Assembly (NCBI RefSeq): GCF_011764545.1
Contig: NZ_AP022870.1
Coordinates: forward strand, 9,492,001-9,556,000
DNA length: 64,000 nt
Direction of reading: 5' to 3'
Origin: Phytohabitans flavus
GTDB lineage: Bacteria; Actinomycetota; Actinomycetes; Mycobacteriales; Micromonosporaceae
The notes beneath the pieces are model-generated. The model saw nothing but the letters and a program-made list of their open reading frames with translations, made no database searches and was not told the DNA's origin. The translations under genes and the position numbers were made by a program. Each line of letters opens with the position of its first letter. Position 1 is the stretch's first letter. This document shows, piece after piece, positions 27,900-36,001 of the stretch.

Positions 27900-29291
27900 A
27901 TGCGCCAGGAGTGGCACCAGGTACGTAATCCCGGGCTCGAAATCGGACGCCCGACCGACGACTCTCCCGAGGTCAGGGCGTTGGGCCTTGATCATTGGCG
28001 GACGCTGCCGCGAGCGCAGACGCCGCCTTGGCCGGACGTGGCCGCGGTCGACGAGGTGTGCGGCGTGCTCGACAACGTGCCGCCGATCGTCGCCCCCTAC
28101 GAGGTGGACCAGTTGCGGGAGCGACTGGCGCTCGTGGCGGCCGGCGAGGCGTTCCTGTTGCAGGGTGGTGACTGTGCGGAGACGTTCGCTGACAATACGG
28201 ACAGCCACCTGTCGGCGAACGCGCGCACGCTGCTCCAGATGGCGGTCGTACTCACATATGGGGCGTCGCTCCCCGTCGTGAAGGTGGCGCGCGTCGCCGG
28301 GCAGTACACCAAGCCACGGTCGGCGATGACGGATGCGCTGGGGCTGCCCTCCTACCGGGGCGACATGATCAACTCGCTTGAGGCCACGCCCGAGGCCCGA
28401 GTGGCGGATCCGCAGCGGATGATCCGGGCGTATGCGAACTCGGCCGCCGCGATGAACATGCTCCGGGCGTACCTGAACGGCGGTCTGGCCGACCTGCACG
28501 CCGTCCACGACTGGAACAAGGACTTCGTCCGGGCCTCGCCGGCCGGTGAGCGGTACGAGGCGATCGCCCGCGAGATCGACCGGGCGCTCGCCTTCATCCA
28601 GGCGTGCGGGATGACCGACGACGACGCGCTGCGCACCGTCACGCTCTACTGCTCGCACGAGGCGCTGGCGCTGGAGTACGACCGGGCGCTCACCCGGGTC
28701 GCCAGCGGCCAGGCGTACGGGCTGTCCGCGCACTTCCTGTGGGTGGGCGAGCGCACCCGGCAGCTCGACGGGGCGCACGTCGACTTCGTGTCGCGGCTGG
28801 CCAACCCGATCGGCGTCAAGCTCGGCCCGACCACCACGCCGGAGCAGGCGATCGAGCTGTGCGAGAAGCTCAACCCGGAAAACATTCCGGGCCGCCTCAC
28901 GCTCGTCTCCCGGATGGGCAACCACAAGGTGCGCGACGCGCTCCCGCCGATCGTGGAAAAGGTGACCGCGAGCGGCGCCAAGGTGGTGTGGCAGTGCGAT
29001 CCGATGCACGGCAACACGGTGGAGTCGTCCAACGGGTACAAGACGCGCCACTTCGACCGGATCGTGGACGAGGTGCTCGGCTACTTCGAGGTGCACCGCA
29101 ACCTCAACACCCACCCGGGCGGCATGCACATCGAGCTGACCGGCGAGGACGTCACCGAGTGCCTCGGCGGTGCGCAGGCGATCGAGGACGTGCACCTGCC
29201 CGACCGGTACGAGACGGCATGTGACCCCCGCCTCAACACCCAGCAGTCGCTGGAGCTGGCCTTCCTCGTGGCGGAGATGCTCCGTGGCTGA
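27900..29291 (+). CDS. aroG: Class II 3-deoxy-7-phosphoheptulonate (DAHP) synthase
   Basis: About 463 residues from ATG 27900, matching the length of plant/actinobacterial type II enzymes. It condenses phosphoenolpyruvate and erythrose-4-phosphate, the first step of the shikimate pathway. Motifs: FLLQGGDCAETF (metal-binding Cys, about residue 85), VARVAGQYTKPRS, PSYRGDMIN, WVGERTRQLDGAHVDF, NPIGVKLGP, SRMGNHKVRD, VVWQCDPMHGNT and HIELTGEDVTEC. It overlaps the threonine aldolase gene by eight bases. The gene corresponds to M. tuberculosis aroG (Rv2178c), which also lies next to a PASTA kinase and converges on it. Confidence 0.95.
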   Translation: MRQEWHQVRNPGLEIGRPTDDSPEVRALGLDHWRTLPRAQTPPWPDVAAVDEVCGVLDNVPPIVAPYEVDQLRERLALVAAGEAFLLQGGDCAETFADNTDSHLSANARTLLQMAVVLTYGASLPVVKVARVAGQYTKPRSAMTDALGLPSYRGDMINSLEATPEARVADPQRMIRAYANSAAAMNMLRAYLNGGLADLHAVHDWNKDFVRASPAGERYEAIAREIDRALAFIQACGMTDDDALRTVTLYCSHEALALEYDRALTRVASGQAYGLSAHFLWVGERTRQLDGAHVDFVSRLANPIGVKLGPTTTPEQAIELCEKLNPENIPGRLTLVSRMGNHKVRDALPPIVEKVTASGAKVVWQCDPMHGNTVESSNGYKTRHFDRIVDEVLGYFEVHRNLNTHPGGMHIELTGEDVTECLGGAQAIEDVHLPDRYETACDPRLNTQQSLELAFLVAEMLRG

Positions 29292-30318
29292 GACGAAGCC
29301 GGTCGACCTGCGGTCGGACACCGTTACGAAGCCCACGCCCGGGATGTGGCAGGCCATCACCGAGGCCGAGCTGGGCGACGACGTGTATGGCGAGGACCCG
29401 AGCGTCAACGCGCTGGAGGCCGAGGTCGCCGCGCTCTTCGGGCACGAGGCCGCGCTCTTCGCGCCGACCGGCTCGATGGCCAACCAGATCGCGCTCCAGC
29501 TGGTCGCCCCGCGCGCCAGCGAGCTGCTGTGCGACGCCGACGCGCACATCGTGACGTACGAGATGGGGGCCGCCGCCGCGCTCGGCGGCATCTCCACCCG
29601 CACCTGGCCGGCCGCCGGCGGCAGCCTCGACCCGGACGTGGTCGCCGCGATGATCCGTCCGCGCGGACCCTACGTGGTGGCCACCGAGGCGATCGCCGTC
29701 GAGCAGACGCACAACCGCGCGGGCGGCGAGGTCATCCCGCTCGCCACGCTCGAGCGGCTGCGGCAGATCGCCGACGAGGCCGGCTTGGCCCTGCACTGCG
29801 ACGGCGCCCGCATCTGGAACGCGCACGTGGCCGATGGGGTGCCGCTGTCCAGCTACGGCGCGCTCTTCGAGACGCTCTCGGTCTGCCTCTCCAAGGGCCT
29901 CGGCACGCCGGCGGGCTCGCTGGTCGTGGGCAGCGCCGAGCGGATCGCCGAGGGGCGGGTCATCCGCAAGCGGCTGGGCGGCGGCATGCGCCAGGCCGGG
30001 GTGCTCGGCGCGGCCGGCCGGTACGCGATCGCCAACCACATCGAGCGCCTCGCCGACGACCACGCGCGGGCGGCCCGGCTCGCGGACGCCCTGGCGCCGT
30101 TCGGCGTGGTGAGCGGCTCCGTCCGTACCAACATGGTGGTCCTCGATCTGACCAACGCCCCGCTCGACGCACCCGCACTCGACGCGGCAGCCCGCGACGG
30201 CGGCGTCCTCGTCTCCGTGCTGAGCGCCCGCCGCGTGCGCCTGGTCACCCACCTAGACCTCGACGACGCCAGCATCGACCGCGCCATCGACGTCCTGGTC
30301 CGCATCCTCAAGGGCTGA
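29284..30318 (+). CDS. ltaE: Low-specificity L-threonine aldolase
   Basis: About 344 residues from GTG 29284, which overlaps the DAHP synthase stop. A PLP enzyme that cleaves L-threonine or allo-threonine to glycine and acetaldehyde. Motifs: DLRSDTVTKPTPGMW, GDDVYGEDPSVNALE, APTGSMANQIALQL, LHCDGARIWNAHVA and the PLP-binding lysine in VCLSKGLGTPAGS (about residue 207). The C-terminal KRLGGGMRQAGVLGAAGRYA is typical. The overlap suggests co-transcription with the DAHP synthase gene. Confidence 0.92.
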   Translation: MAETKPVDLRSDTVTKPTPGMWQAITEAELGDDVYGEDPSVNALEAEVAALFGHEAALFAPTGSMANQIALQLVAPRASELLCDADAHIVTYEMGAAAALGGISTRTWPAAGGSLDPDVVAAMIRPRGPYVVATEAIAVEQTHNRAGGEVIPLATLERLRQIADEAGLALHCDGARIWNAHVADGVPLSSYGALFETLSVCLSKGLGTPAGSLVVGSAERIAEGRVIRKRLGGGMRQAGVLGAAGRYAIANHIERLADDHARAARLADALAPFGVVSGSVRTNMVVLDLTNAPLDAPALDAAARDGGVLVSVLSARRVRLVTHLDLDDASIDRAIDVLVRILKG

Positions 30319-30338
30319 AACAAGAGAGAGACAGCCCC

Positions 30339-30402
30339 GAGCTACCGCGACGCCCGTCGTGGTCCAGACCGCTGCTCCCGCGGCCTCACCCTCCGCTGTT
30401 TC
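30339..30402. repeat. Palindromic module, inverted relative to 31564-31622
   Basis: The segment from GAGCTACCGCGACG through the CCAGACCGCTGCTCCCGCGG block to CTCACCCTCCGC is the diverged reverse complement of 31564-31622. It also resembles one arm plus loop of the hairpin at 58378-58440. It marks the left boundary of the second repeat island. Confidence 0.55.
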
Positions 30403-30419
30403 ACAACCCCACCCCGCCC

Positions 30420-30706
30420 GCGGGCATCCGCCAGCCCGGCGGCGGGCCGGCGGGGCTCTGGAGCTGGGCGCACTGATGCGCCTGCCTCGACCGATCGGGG
30501 CGGCACCCCGCCTGCGGGCATCCGCCAGACCGGCGGTGGGCCTTCGGGCCTGCGGGGCTCTGGAGCTGGGCGCACTGATGCGCCCGCCTCGACCGATCGG
30601 GGCGGCACCCCGCCTGCGGGCATCCGCCAGACCGGCGGTGGGCCTTCGGGCCTGCGGGGCTCTGGAGCTGGGCGCACTGATGCGCCCGCCCCGACCGACC
30701 GGGGCG
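30420..30706. repeat. Three tandem repeats of a 102-bp unit
   Basis: Units begin with GGGCATCCGCCAG at 30422, 30516 and 30618. The second and third are 102 bp apart and almost identical; the first is eight bases shorter because of a small internal deletion. Each unit contains GGCTCTGGAGCTGGGCGCAC and the CTCGACCGATCGGGGCGG block. Open frames through the array are low-complexity and lack a start signal, so I regard it as non-coding. Confidence 0.75.
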
Positions 30707-30837
30707 GGCACCGTGCTGTGGTTCCGGCACTGCCTACTCACCCGGCCGCTGACCAGACGGGGCCGCCGCGTGGTCGCCTCGGCGCCTCAGCACCGCGATC
30801 AGGTCCGATTTTCGCCGCCCGTGTCGCGGCATTGCCG

Positions 30838-30999
30838 CAGAGTTCTGGATCTAGTCGACTTTCTGCCGCCAGGACGACAGGAAGTCGACTAGATCTCGCG
30901 GGCTTGGCCACAGCGACACGTCAGGTTGGGCGCTTTAGCTGGTTTGTCCGCATGTCAGTCGGAGCGCGCCAGCGATCGTGGTATTTAGCTGTCGCTATA
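30838..30999. repeat. Composite repeat arm, left side of locus 2
   Basis: The reverse complement of 7435-7625 with indels: it carries the 48-bp palindrome, CTCGCGGGCTTGGCCAC, and ends GATCGTGGTATTTAGCTGTC followed by GCTATA at the MITE border. With its partner it brackets about 23.5 kb in inverted orientation. Confidence 0.65.
30848..30895. repeat. 48-bp interrupted palindrome (copy 2)
   Basis: The inverted copy of 7570-7617, with 14-bp arms GATCTAGTCGACTT and complement and one difference in the centre. The conservation of arms and centre stands out against the more diverged flanks. Confidence 0.6.
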
Positions 31000-31246
31000 G
31001 AGCCTGGCGCGTAATTGGCGGTGCGCTGTTCGTCAAGTCCGCCAGCTTGGTCGTTGCGGTCGGATCGAAGTAGATCTAGAACGTTTAGGGTCGATATAGC
31101 ACACAAGACGTTCTAGATCTACATTCGCAAAAGAATATATGGGGCAAACCCGGCAACCGATGGTGCCTGCGCGTCGATGCCTGGCGAATTCCAGCCGCTC
31201 GCGGCGGGATTGACATCGAGCCTGTGCCCAATTACGCGCCAGGCTC
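31000..31246. mobile_element. MITE, 247 bp (copy 2), TATA target duplication
   Basis: It has the same 19-bp inverted ends and interior as the copy at 6143-6390, flanked by TATA at 30996-30999 and 31247-31250. It lacks one A near 31119 and has C for T in the ATAGCACAC segment. It sits in the same spot of the surrounding palindrome as copy 1, but the surroundings are inverted, which suggests separate insertions. Confidence 0.8.
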
Positions 31247-31622
31247 TATAACCACAGCTAAATACCACGATCTGCCGGATAGCGTCCGGGTGCGGCGCCG
31301 GTCGAGCGTTCACGATTCGACTGGCTCTGATCGGCGCGGATGGGTCGAGGCCTCACCGCTGGCGATGCCAGCCGAGGGTTTGGGTTGTGGAACCGCGGGG
31401 GGCGAGGCTGCGGGAGCGGCGGTCTTGACCCAATGCCACTTGGCCTAAGTGATCAAGGCGATGACCTGGGCATTCTCCGAGGCCGCACCGAGTGTCAGGT
31501 ACGGCCGGGTCCTTGGGGCGCATCAGGGCGGCCAGGATGGGCCTGATTCATGATCGACTTAAGCGGAGGGTGAGGCCGCGGGAGCGGCGGTCTGGACCAC
31601 CGCGGACATCGCGGTAGCTCAA
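31247..31622. repeat. Composite repeat arm, right side of locus 2
   Basis: Begins TATAACCACAGCTAAATACC and runs through GATAGCGTCCGGGTG and the GATGCCAGCC region; together these are the reverse complement of 5896-6142. It ends with the GGTCTGGACCACCGCGGACA module shared with 7769-7803 and 58378-58440. No gene is supported here or up to 31778. Confidence 0.65.
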
Positions 31623-31778
31623 TGTCTCTGGAGGGTGTGGCGCATCGCGACGCGGCGGCCGGTCGGTGGTGGTGGTGGCGGCCGGGGCGTCTTGGTGGTC
31701 TGTGTTGACCGGGCGCGCCTTCGGGTGCGGCGGTGCGCTTGCCTTGACAGGTATATGCCGCGTGGGGAATATGGGCTT

Positions 31779-32311
31779 ATGGAGAGAGCCGACTACAAGC
31801 CTGGACCGCCGGTCGACGCTGCCGCCGAGCGGGGTGAGGGCGACCGCTGGACGCTTGTGTTCATCCGTGACTTCCGGCACCCGCGGGAGAAGGTGTGGGG
31901 TGCGCTCGTGGAGCCGGAGCAGTTGCGCGAGTGGGCGCCGTTCGTGCCGGACCGTGACCTCGGGGGCGCGGGTGCCGCTACGTTCACGATGCTGGGCGGG
32001 GAGCGGCCCGAGGATGGGCCGGCTGAGGTGCTGCGGGTCGAGCCGCCGGCGCTGCTGGTCTACGACTGGGGTGGTGACCTGCTGCGCTGGGAGCTGGAGC
32101 CGACCGGGGAGGGACCCGGCTGACGCTGCGGCACACCGTGCGCGACCGCACCTGGCTGTCCATGGTCGCGGCCGGCTGGCACATCTGCCTCGACGTGGCC
32201 GACCTGCTGCTCGACGGTCGCCCGATCGGATCGATCGTGGCTGACGAGGCGAAGGAGTTCGGCTGGGAGGAGCTGCGCGACGGCTACGCGGAGCGGCTCG
32301 ACCTGGACTGA
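31779..32311 (+). CDS. SRPBCC (AHSA1-like) domain protein, frameshifted
   Basis: About 177 residues after one base is restored near 32110 (GAGGGACCC), where ...ELEPTGEG should continue as TRLTLRHTVRDRTWLS. The fold is a hydrophobic-pocket helix-grip domain. Visible segments are VFIRDFRHPREKVWGALVEP (about 30-49), LREWAPFVPDRDLG, and ending GWEELRDGYAERLDLD. Proteins of this type bind lipids or other hydrophobic ligands, or act as ligand-responsive partners of small ArsR-type regulators; no such regulator is adjacent. ATG 31779 is chosen; ATG 31755 in the same frame is the alternative. Confidence 0.75.
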
Positions 32312-32320
32312 GCGGGGGAC

Positions 32321-32803
32321 CTACGAGGGGTCGGGGTGCTCGGTCACGTTTTGCAGGTAGAGCGCCTCGCCCATCGTCTCGAGGAGTCCGAGCTGGGTCT
32401 CAAGGTAGTCGATGTGGTGCTCCTCGTCGGCGAGGATGCCCTCGAAGATGTTCGCCGAGGTCACGTCGCCGATCGACCGCATGTACTCGATGCCCCGGCG
32501 GAGCCGGTCGACCGCCTCCAGCTCGACCTTCATGTCGCAGTCGAACTGCTCCTTGACGGTCTCGCCGATCCGGAGCGCGAAGAGCTTCTGGTAGTTGGGC
32601 AGGCCCTCCAGGAAGAGGATCCGCTCGGTCAGCACCTCGGCATGCCGCATCTCGTCGATCGACTCGTGCTTGGTGTGCTTGGCGAGCTTCGTGTACCCCC
32701 AGTTTTCCTGCATCTTGGCGTGCAGGAAGTACTGGTTGATCGCGGTCAGCTCCGCGGTCAACTGCTCATTGAGAAACTCGATGACGCGAGCGTCGCCTTG
32801 CAT
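32321..32803 (-). CDS. bfr: Bacterioferritin
   Basis: 160 residues, the normal length. It stores iron as ferric mineral in a 24-subunit shell. The ferroxidase ligands are visible: Glu in NEQLTAELTAINQYFLHAK (about 18), Glu/His in HESIDEMRHAEVLTERI (about 47-57) and EGILADEEHHIDYLETQL (about 121-138). Met52 in DEMRHAE is the usual haem ligand between subunits. Starts at ATG 32803. The ferredoxin that releases its iron is encoded 54 bases upstream on the same strand. Confidence 0.96.
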   Translation of the reverse strand: MQGDARVIEFLNEQLTAELTAINQYFLHAKMQENWGYTKLAKHTKHESIDEMRHAEVLTERILFLEGLPNYQKLFALRIGETVKEQFDCDMKVELEAVDRLRRGIEYMRSIGDVTSANIFEGILADEEHHIDYLETQLGLLETMGEALYLQNVTEHPDPS

Positions 32804-32857
32804 GCTCGAAGACCCCCACTGATGATTCTGTGGGGTGAGCCTACGCCCCTGCGCAGG

Positions 32858-33049
32858 TCAGGCAGCCAGCGGTAGGAGCGTGTCGGCGGAGTTCTCCTCG
32901 TCGATCAGGTCACAGATGCGGTCGAGGCAGGTGCCACAGCCAGTGCCGGCGCCGCACGCGTCGCCCACGGACTCCTCGGAGCATGCCCCCAGCCGGATGG
33001 CGGCGCGGACCTCGCCCTCGCGGACACGGGCGCAGATGCAGACGTACAT
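32858..33049 (-). CDS. bfd: Bacterioferritin-associated ferredoxin-like (2Fe-2S) protein
   Basis: 63 residues. The Cys pattern CIC at residues 4-6 and CGTC at about 38-41 in GAGTGCGTCLDRICDLI is that of Bfd, which binds one 2Fe-2S cluster and donates electrons to bacterioferritin to release iron. It is followed directly by bfr. An IdeR-type iron box lies 14-32 bases before its ATG at 33049, so transcription should respond to iron. Confidence 0.92.
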   Translation of the reverse strand: MYVCICARVREGEVRAAIRLGACSEESVGDACGAGTGCGTCLDRICDLIDEENSADTLLPLAA

Positions 33050-33062
33050 AGACAGCCCTTAC

Positions 33063-33081
33063 TGTGGTTAGCCTGACCTCA
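33063..33081 (-). promoter_or_regulatory. IdeR/DtxR-type iron box upstream of bfd
   Basis: The minus strand reads TGAGGTCAGGCTAACCACA, which matches 15 of 19 positions of the consensus TTAGGTTAGGCTAACCTAA. A second half site (AGGGCAACCT) lies just upstream. Iron-bound IdeR would be expected to act here. Confidence 0.7.
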
Positions 33082-33106
33082 GTAAGGTTGCCCTAAAAAT
33101 GAAGGG

Positions 33107-34017
33107 TCACGCAAGGGGGCGCAGGCTCTTGAGGGCCGCGATGTCCGAGGCGTGGCCCACATATCCCTCGGTGGGCGTTTCCACGACGACGGGCACTCCC
33201 GCGGTCGCCGGGTGGCGCATCAGCTCGCCGAATGCGGCCTCGCCGATCATGCCCTTGCCGATCGTCTCGTGCCGGTCGCGGGTGGAGCCGCACGCGTCGC
33301 GTGAGTCGTTGGCGTGTACGAGCCACAGCCGGTCCTGGCCCACCGTCGCCACCAGCGCGTCGAGCGTCGCCGTCATGCCGCCCGGCGCGGCGAGGTCGTG
33401 CCCGGCCGCCCAGGCGTGGCAGGTGTCGAAACAGACGCCGAGCCACGGGTGGTGGTCGACCGCGTCCAGGTACGGCGCCAGGTGCTCCACCCGCGAGGCC
33501 AGCGAGCGTCCGCCGCCCGCGGTCGGCTCGACCAGCAGCTTCGGCCCGCCGGTCGCGGCAGCCCGGTCGAGCAGGGGAGCAGCACCTCGCGGACCTGCTT
33601 CATCGCCACCTCGGCGTGGCCCTCGTCGACCGCGCTGCCGGAGTGGAAGACAACCCCGGTGGCGCCGATGGCCGCGCCCCGGGTCAGTGCGTGCGCCAGC
33701 GTGTCCGCCGACCGCTCGACCGTGGCGGCCGTCGGCGAGCCGAGGTTGACCAGCAGGGACGCGTGGATGTACGCGGACAGCCCGCGCACGGCGCACCCGG
33801 CCAGGAACGCCTCGTCCTGCGCCGGGTCACCAGGCGGCAGCGCCCAGCCCCGCGAGTTGGAGACGTACACCTGGGCGACCTCGGACTCGGCGCCGTCCAC
33901 GTACGGCAGGGCGGCCTTGGCCAGCCCACCGGCGGTGGGAGTGTGCGAGCCGACCGGCCGCCGCGCGCTGGGCGCGGACCCGGCGGCCGCACCACCACGC
34001 CGCCTAGAAGCAGCCAA
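33107..34017 (-). CDS. nfo: Endonuclease IV (apurinic/apyrimidinic endonuclease), frameshifted
   Basis: About 303 residues after restoring one C near 33577, where VREVLLP should continue as LLDRAAATGG. The TIM-barrel enzyme cuts DNA at abasic sites with three zinc ions. Visible metal-binding and family segments are VGSHTPTAGGLAKAALPYVD, SNSRGWALPPGD, IHASLLVNLGSP, VVFHSGSAVDEGH, KLLVEPTAGGG, LGVCFDTCHAWAAGHDL, WLVHANDSRDACGSTRDRHE, IGKGMIGEAAF and VPVVVETPTEG. The only in-frame start before the conserved GSH is TTG 34017, which overlaps the end of the kinase gene by 14 bases. Confidence 0.88.
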
Positions 34018-35959
34018 TGACGACCTCGGTGCCGGGCGCGACAGGGGTGTTCTCCGCCGGGTTCTGGACCTTCACGAAGCCGTTCGGGTTGAAGTCGACG
34101 CGTACCCGCAGGCCCTGCGCCTCAAGCTGCTGCTTGCCCTGCTGGCACGGGAGGTCGATGACCCGGGAGACGATGACCTGCGGCGGGCCCTTGCTGACCT
34201 CGAGCTTGATCTCCGCACCCTGCTCCACGCCGGAGCCGCTGGCCGGGGTCTGCCCGATCACCTCGTCCTTGGCCCGGTTGTCGTCCTTGTACTGCTCGAC
34301 GACCACCAGGCCGAGCCCCTGGAGCTGGGCGCGGGCGTCGTTGATGTTCTTGCCGACGACCTCGGGCACGGTGATGGGTGCGCGGCCCTTGCTGACCGTC
34401 ACGGTCACCGTGGTCCCGGGCTTGACCTCCGTGCCGGGCTTCGGGTCGGCGGCCAGGACGATGCCCTTGGGAAGCCGGTCGTCGAACCTGGCCGGGCCCT
34501 CCTTGAGGACCAGCTTGGCACCCTCCAGGTCGGCCGTGGCCTGGGCGAGGTCCTTGCCGACCACGTCGGGGACCTCGTAGCGCTCCGCGCCGAGCGAGAG
34601 GGTCAGCGTGAGCACGCCGCCCTTGACGATCCGTGACGTCGACGGCGGGTCCTGGGCGAGCACGACGTCCTTGGCGATCTCTTCGTCGTACCTGCCGTCC
34701 GCGTACCGGATCTCGAAACCGCCGCTCGTGGCCCGCGCCTCCGCCTCGGCCTTGGTCATGCTGACGAGTTCCGGGGCGACGGTGTACCGACCGAAGCCGG
34801 CCCACCAGATGCCGATCACCGCGAGCAGCAACAGGACCGCCGCGGCGGCCACGACCGCCAGCCGGGCGCGGGGATCGCCGAGCAGCCGCTGGCGGGCGCT
34901 GCCCAGCCGCCCCCCGGTGCCGTCGTCGGGTGGCTCGGCGGCGCGGCGGCGGCGCGGCGGCGGGGTCTTCTGGTCGGGCAGCCGGGCCCAGGAGGGGCGC
35001 TCGGCCGGCGAGACCGAGGCGACGACCTGGGTCGGCTGGGCCACCTGGTGCAGGACGGCGGTGCTCGCGTTGGCGGAGTTGCCCAGGTCGTCGCGGACCT
35101 GCTGCACCTCGGCGAGCAGCGCGCCGGCGTCGGTCGGCCGGGCGCCCGGGTCGCGCCGGGTGGCTCGGGCGACAAGGTCGTCGAGCGCCTCGGGCAGGTT
35201 GTGGACGATGGTCGAGGGCGGCGGCACGTCCCGGTCGACGTGCTGCCAGGCGACCTCGACCGGCTTGTCCCCGTCGTACGGCACGCGGCCGGTCAGCATC
35301 TCGAAGAGCACGATGCCCGCCGAGTACACATCCGTGCGGGCGTCGGCGTGACCGTTGGTGACGAGTTCGGGCGCCACGTACGCCACCGTGGCCATCAGCT
35401 GGCCGCCGGCCTCGTCGTCGGCGCTCGCCTCCACCGCCCGGGCCAGCCCGAAGTCGGCGACCTTGACGACACTGTCGACAAGATTGCCGGAGCCGCCGCT
35501 CGGCGCCTCGGCGACGAGCACGTTTTCCGGCTTGACGTCACGGTGCACGAGACCGGCCCGGTGCGCGGCGGCGATCGCGGAGAGCATCTGCTCAAGGATG
35601 GCCAGCGCCTCGCCGGGGTTGAGCCGGCGGCGCTCGGCCAGCACGTCGCGCAGGGTGCGGCCCCGCACGTACTCCATCACGAGGTACGGCAGGCCGCCAT
35701 GAGTGCCCTGGTCATAGACGGCCACCACGTTGGGGTGGGTGAGCAGCGCGATGGTCTTGGCTTCGTCGGTGAACCGTTCGACGAACCGTGACTCCCGTAC
35801 CTGGGCGGGGTTGATGATCTTGAGAGCGACCGTGCGCTCCAGACGCTCGTCGACGCCCATGTATACGGTCGCCATGCCACCACGGGCGACTCGACCGCGG
35901 ATGCGGTAGCGCCCGTCGACCAGCGTGCCCAATAGCGTGTCGGCGACCTGTATCTCCAT
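34004..35959 (-). CDS. Stk1-type serine/threonine kinase with PASTA domains (PknL-like)
   Basis: About 651 residues. The kinase domain (about 1-280) has YRIRGRVARGGMATVYMG, the ATP-binding Lys in VALKIINP, HRDVKPENVLV and DFGLARAVE. After a linker, one membrane segment (LAVVAAAAVLLLLAVIGIWW, about 366-385) leads to four or five PASTA repeats outside the cell (APELVSMTKAEAEAR, VPDVVGKDLAQATADLE, VPEVVGKNINDARAQLQ, plus a last one ending GTEVVIGCF). PASTA domains sense cell-wall fragments. The neighbouring Rv2175c-like gene and DAHP synthase match the M. tuberculosis pknL locus, so this is probably the PknL counterpart; Rv2175c is a PknL substrate there. Confidence 0.93.
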   Translation of the reverse strand: MEIQVADTLLGTLVDGRYRIRGRVARGGMATVYMGVDERLERTVALKIINPAQVRESRFVERFTDEAKTIALLTHPNVVAVYDQGTHGGLPYLVMEYVRGRTLRDVLAERRRLNPGEALAILEQMLSAIAAAHRAGLVHRDVKPENVLVAEAPSGGSGNLVDSVVKVADFGLARAVEASADDEAGGQLMATVAYVAPELVTNGHADARTDVYSAGIVLFEMLTGRVPYDGDKPVEVAWQHVDRDVPPPSTIVHNLPEALDDLVARATRRDPGARPTDAGALLAEVQQVRDDLGNSANASTAVLHQVAQPTQVVASVSPAERPSWARLPDQKTPPPRRRRAAEPPDDGTGGRLGSARQRLLGDPRARLAVVAAAAVLLLLAVIGIWWAGFGRYTVAPELVSMTKAEAEARATSGGFEIRYADGRYDEEIAKDVVLAQDPPSTSRIVKGGVLTLTLSLGAERYEVPDVVGKDLAQATADLEGAKLVLKEGPARFDDRLPKGIVLAADPKPGTEVKPGTTVTVTVSKGRAPITVPEVVGKNINDARAQLQGLGLVVVEQYKDDNRAKDEVIGQTPASGSGVEQGAEIKLEVSKGPPQVIVSRVIDLPCQQGKQQLEAQGLRVRVDFNPNGFVKVQNPAENTPVAPGTEVVIGCF

Positions 35960-36001
35960 CGGCAGGCAGTCTATGTCTTCCTTCGGCTTGGTGGCAGGAG
36001 C

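Noticed and set aside
30420..30706. Tandem 102-bp units considered as a CRISPR-like array
   Set aside because: Units are contiguous with no spacers, far longer than CRISPR repeats, and no cas genes are present.
30253..30741. 162-codon minus-strand frame through the 102-bp tandem repeats, looking like a repeat protein
   Set aside because: The frame survives only because two units differ by a multiple of three; the first unit breaks the period, there is no ribosome site, and it overlaps the end of ltaE.
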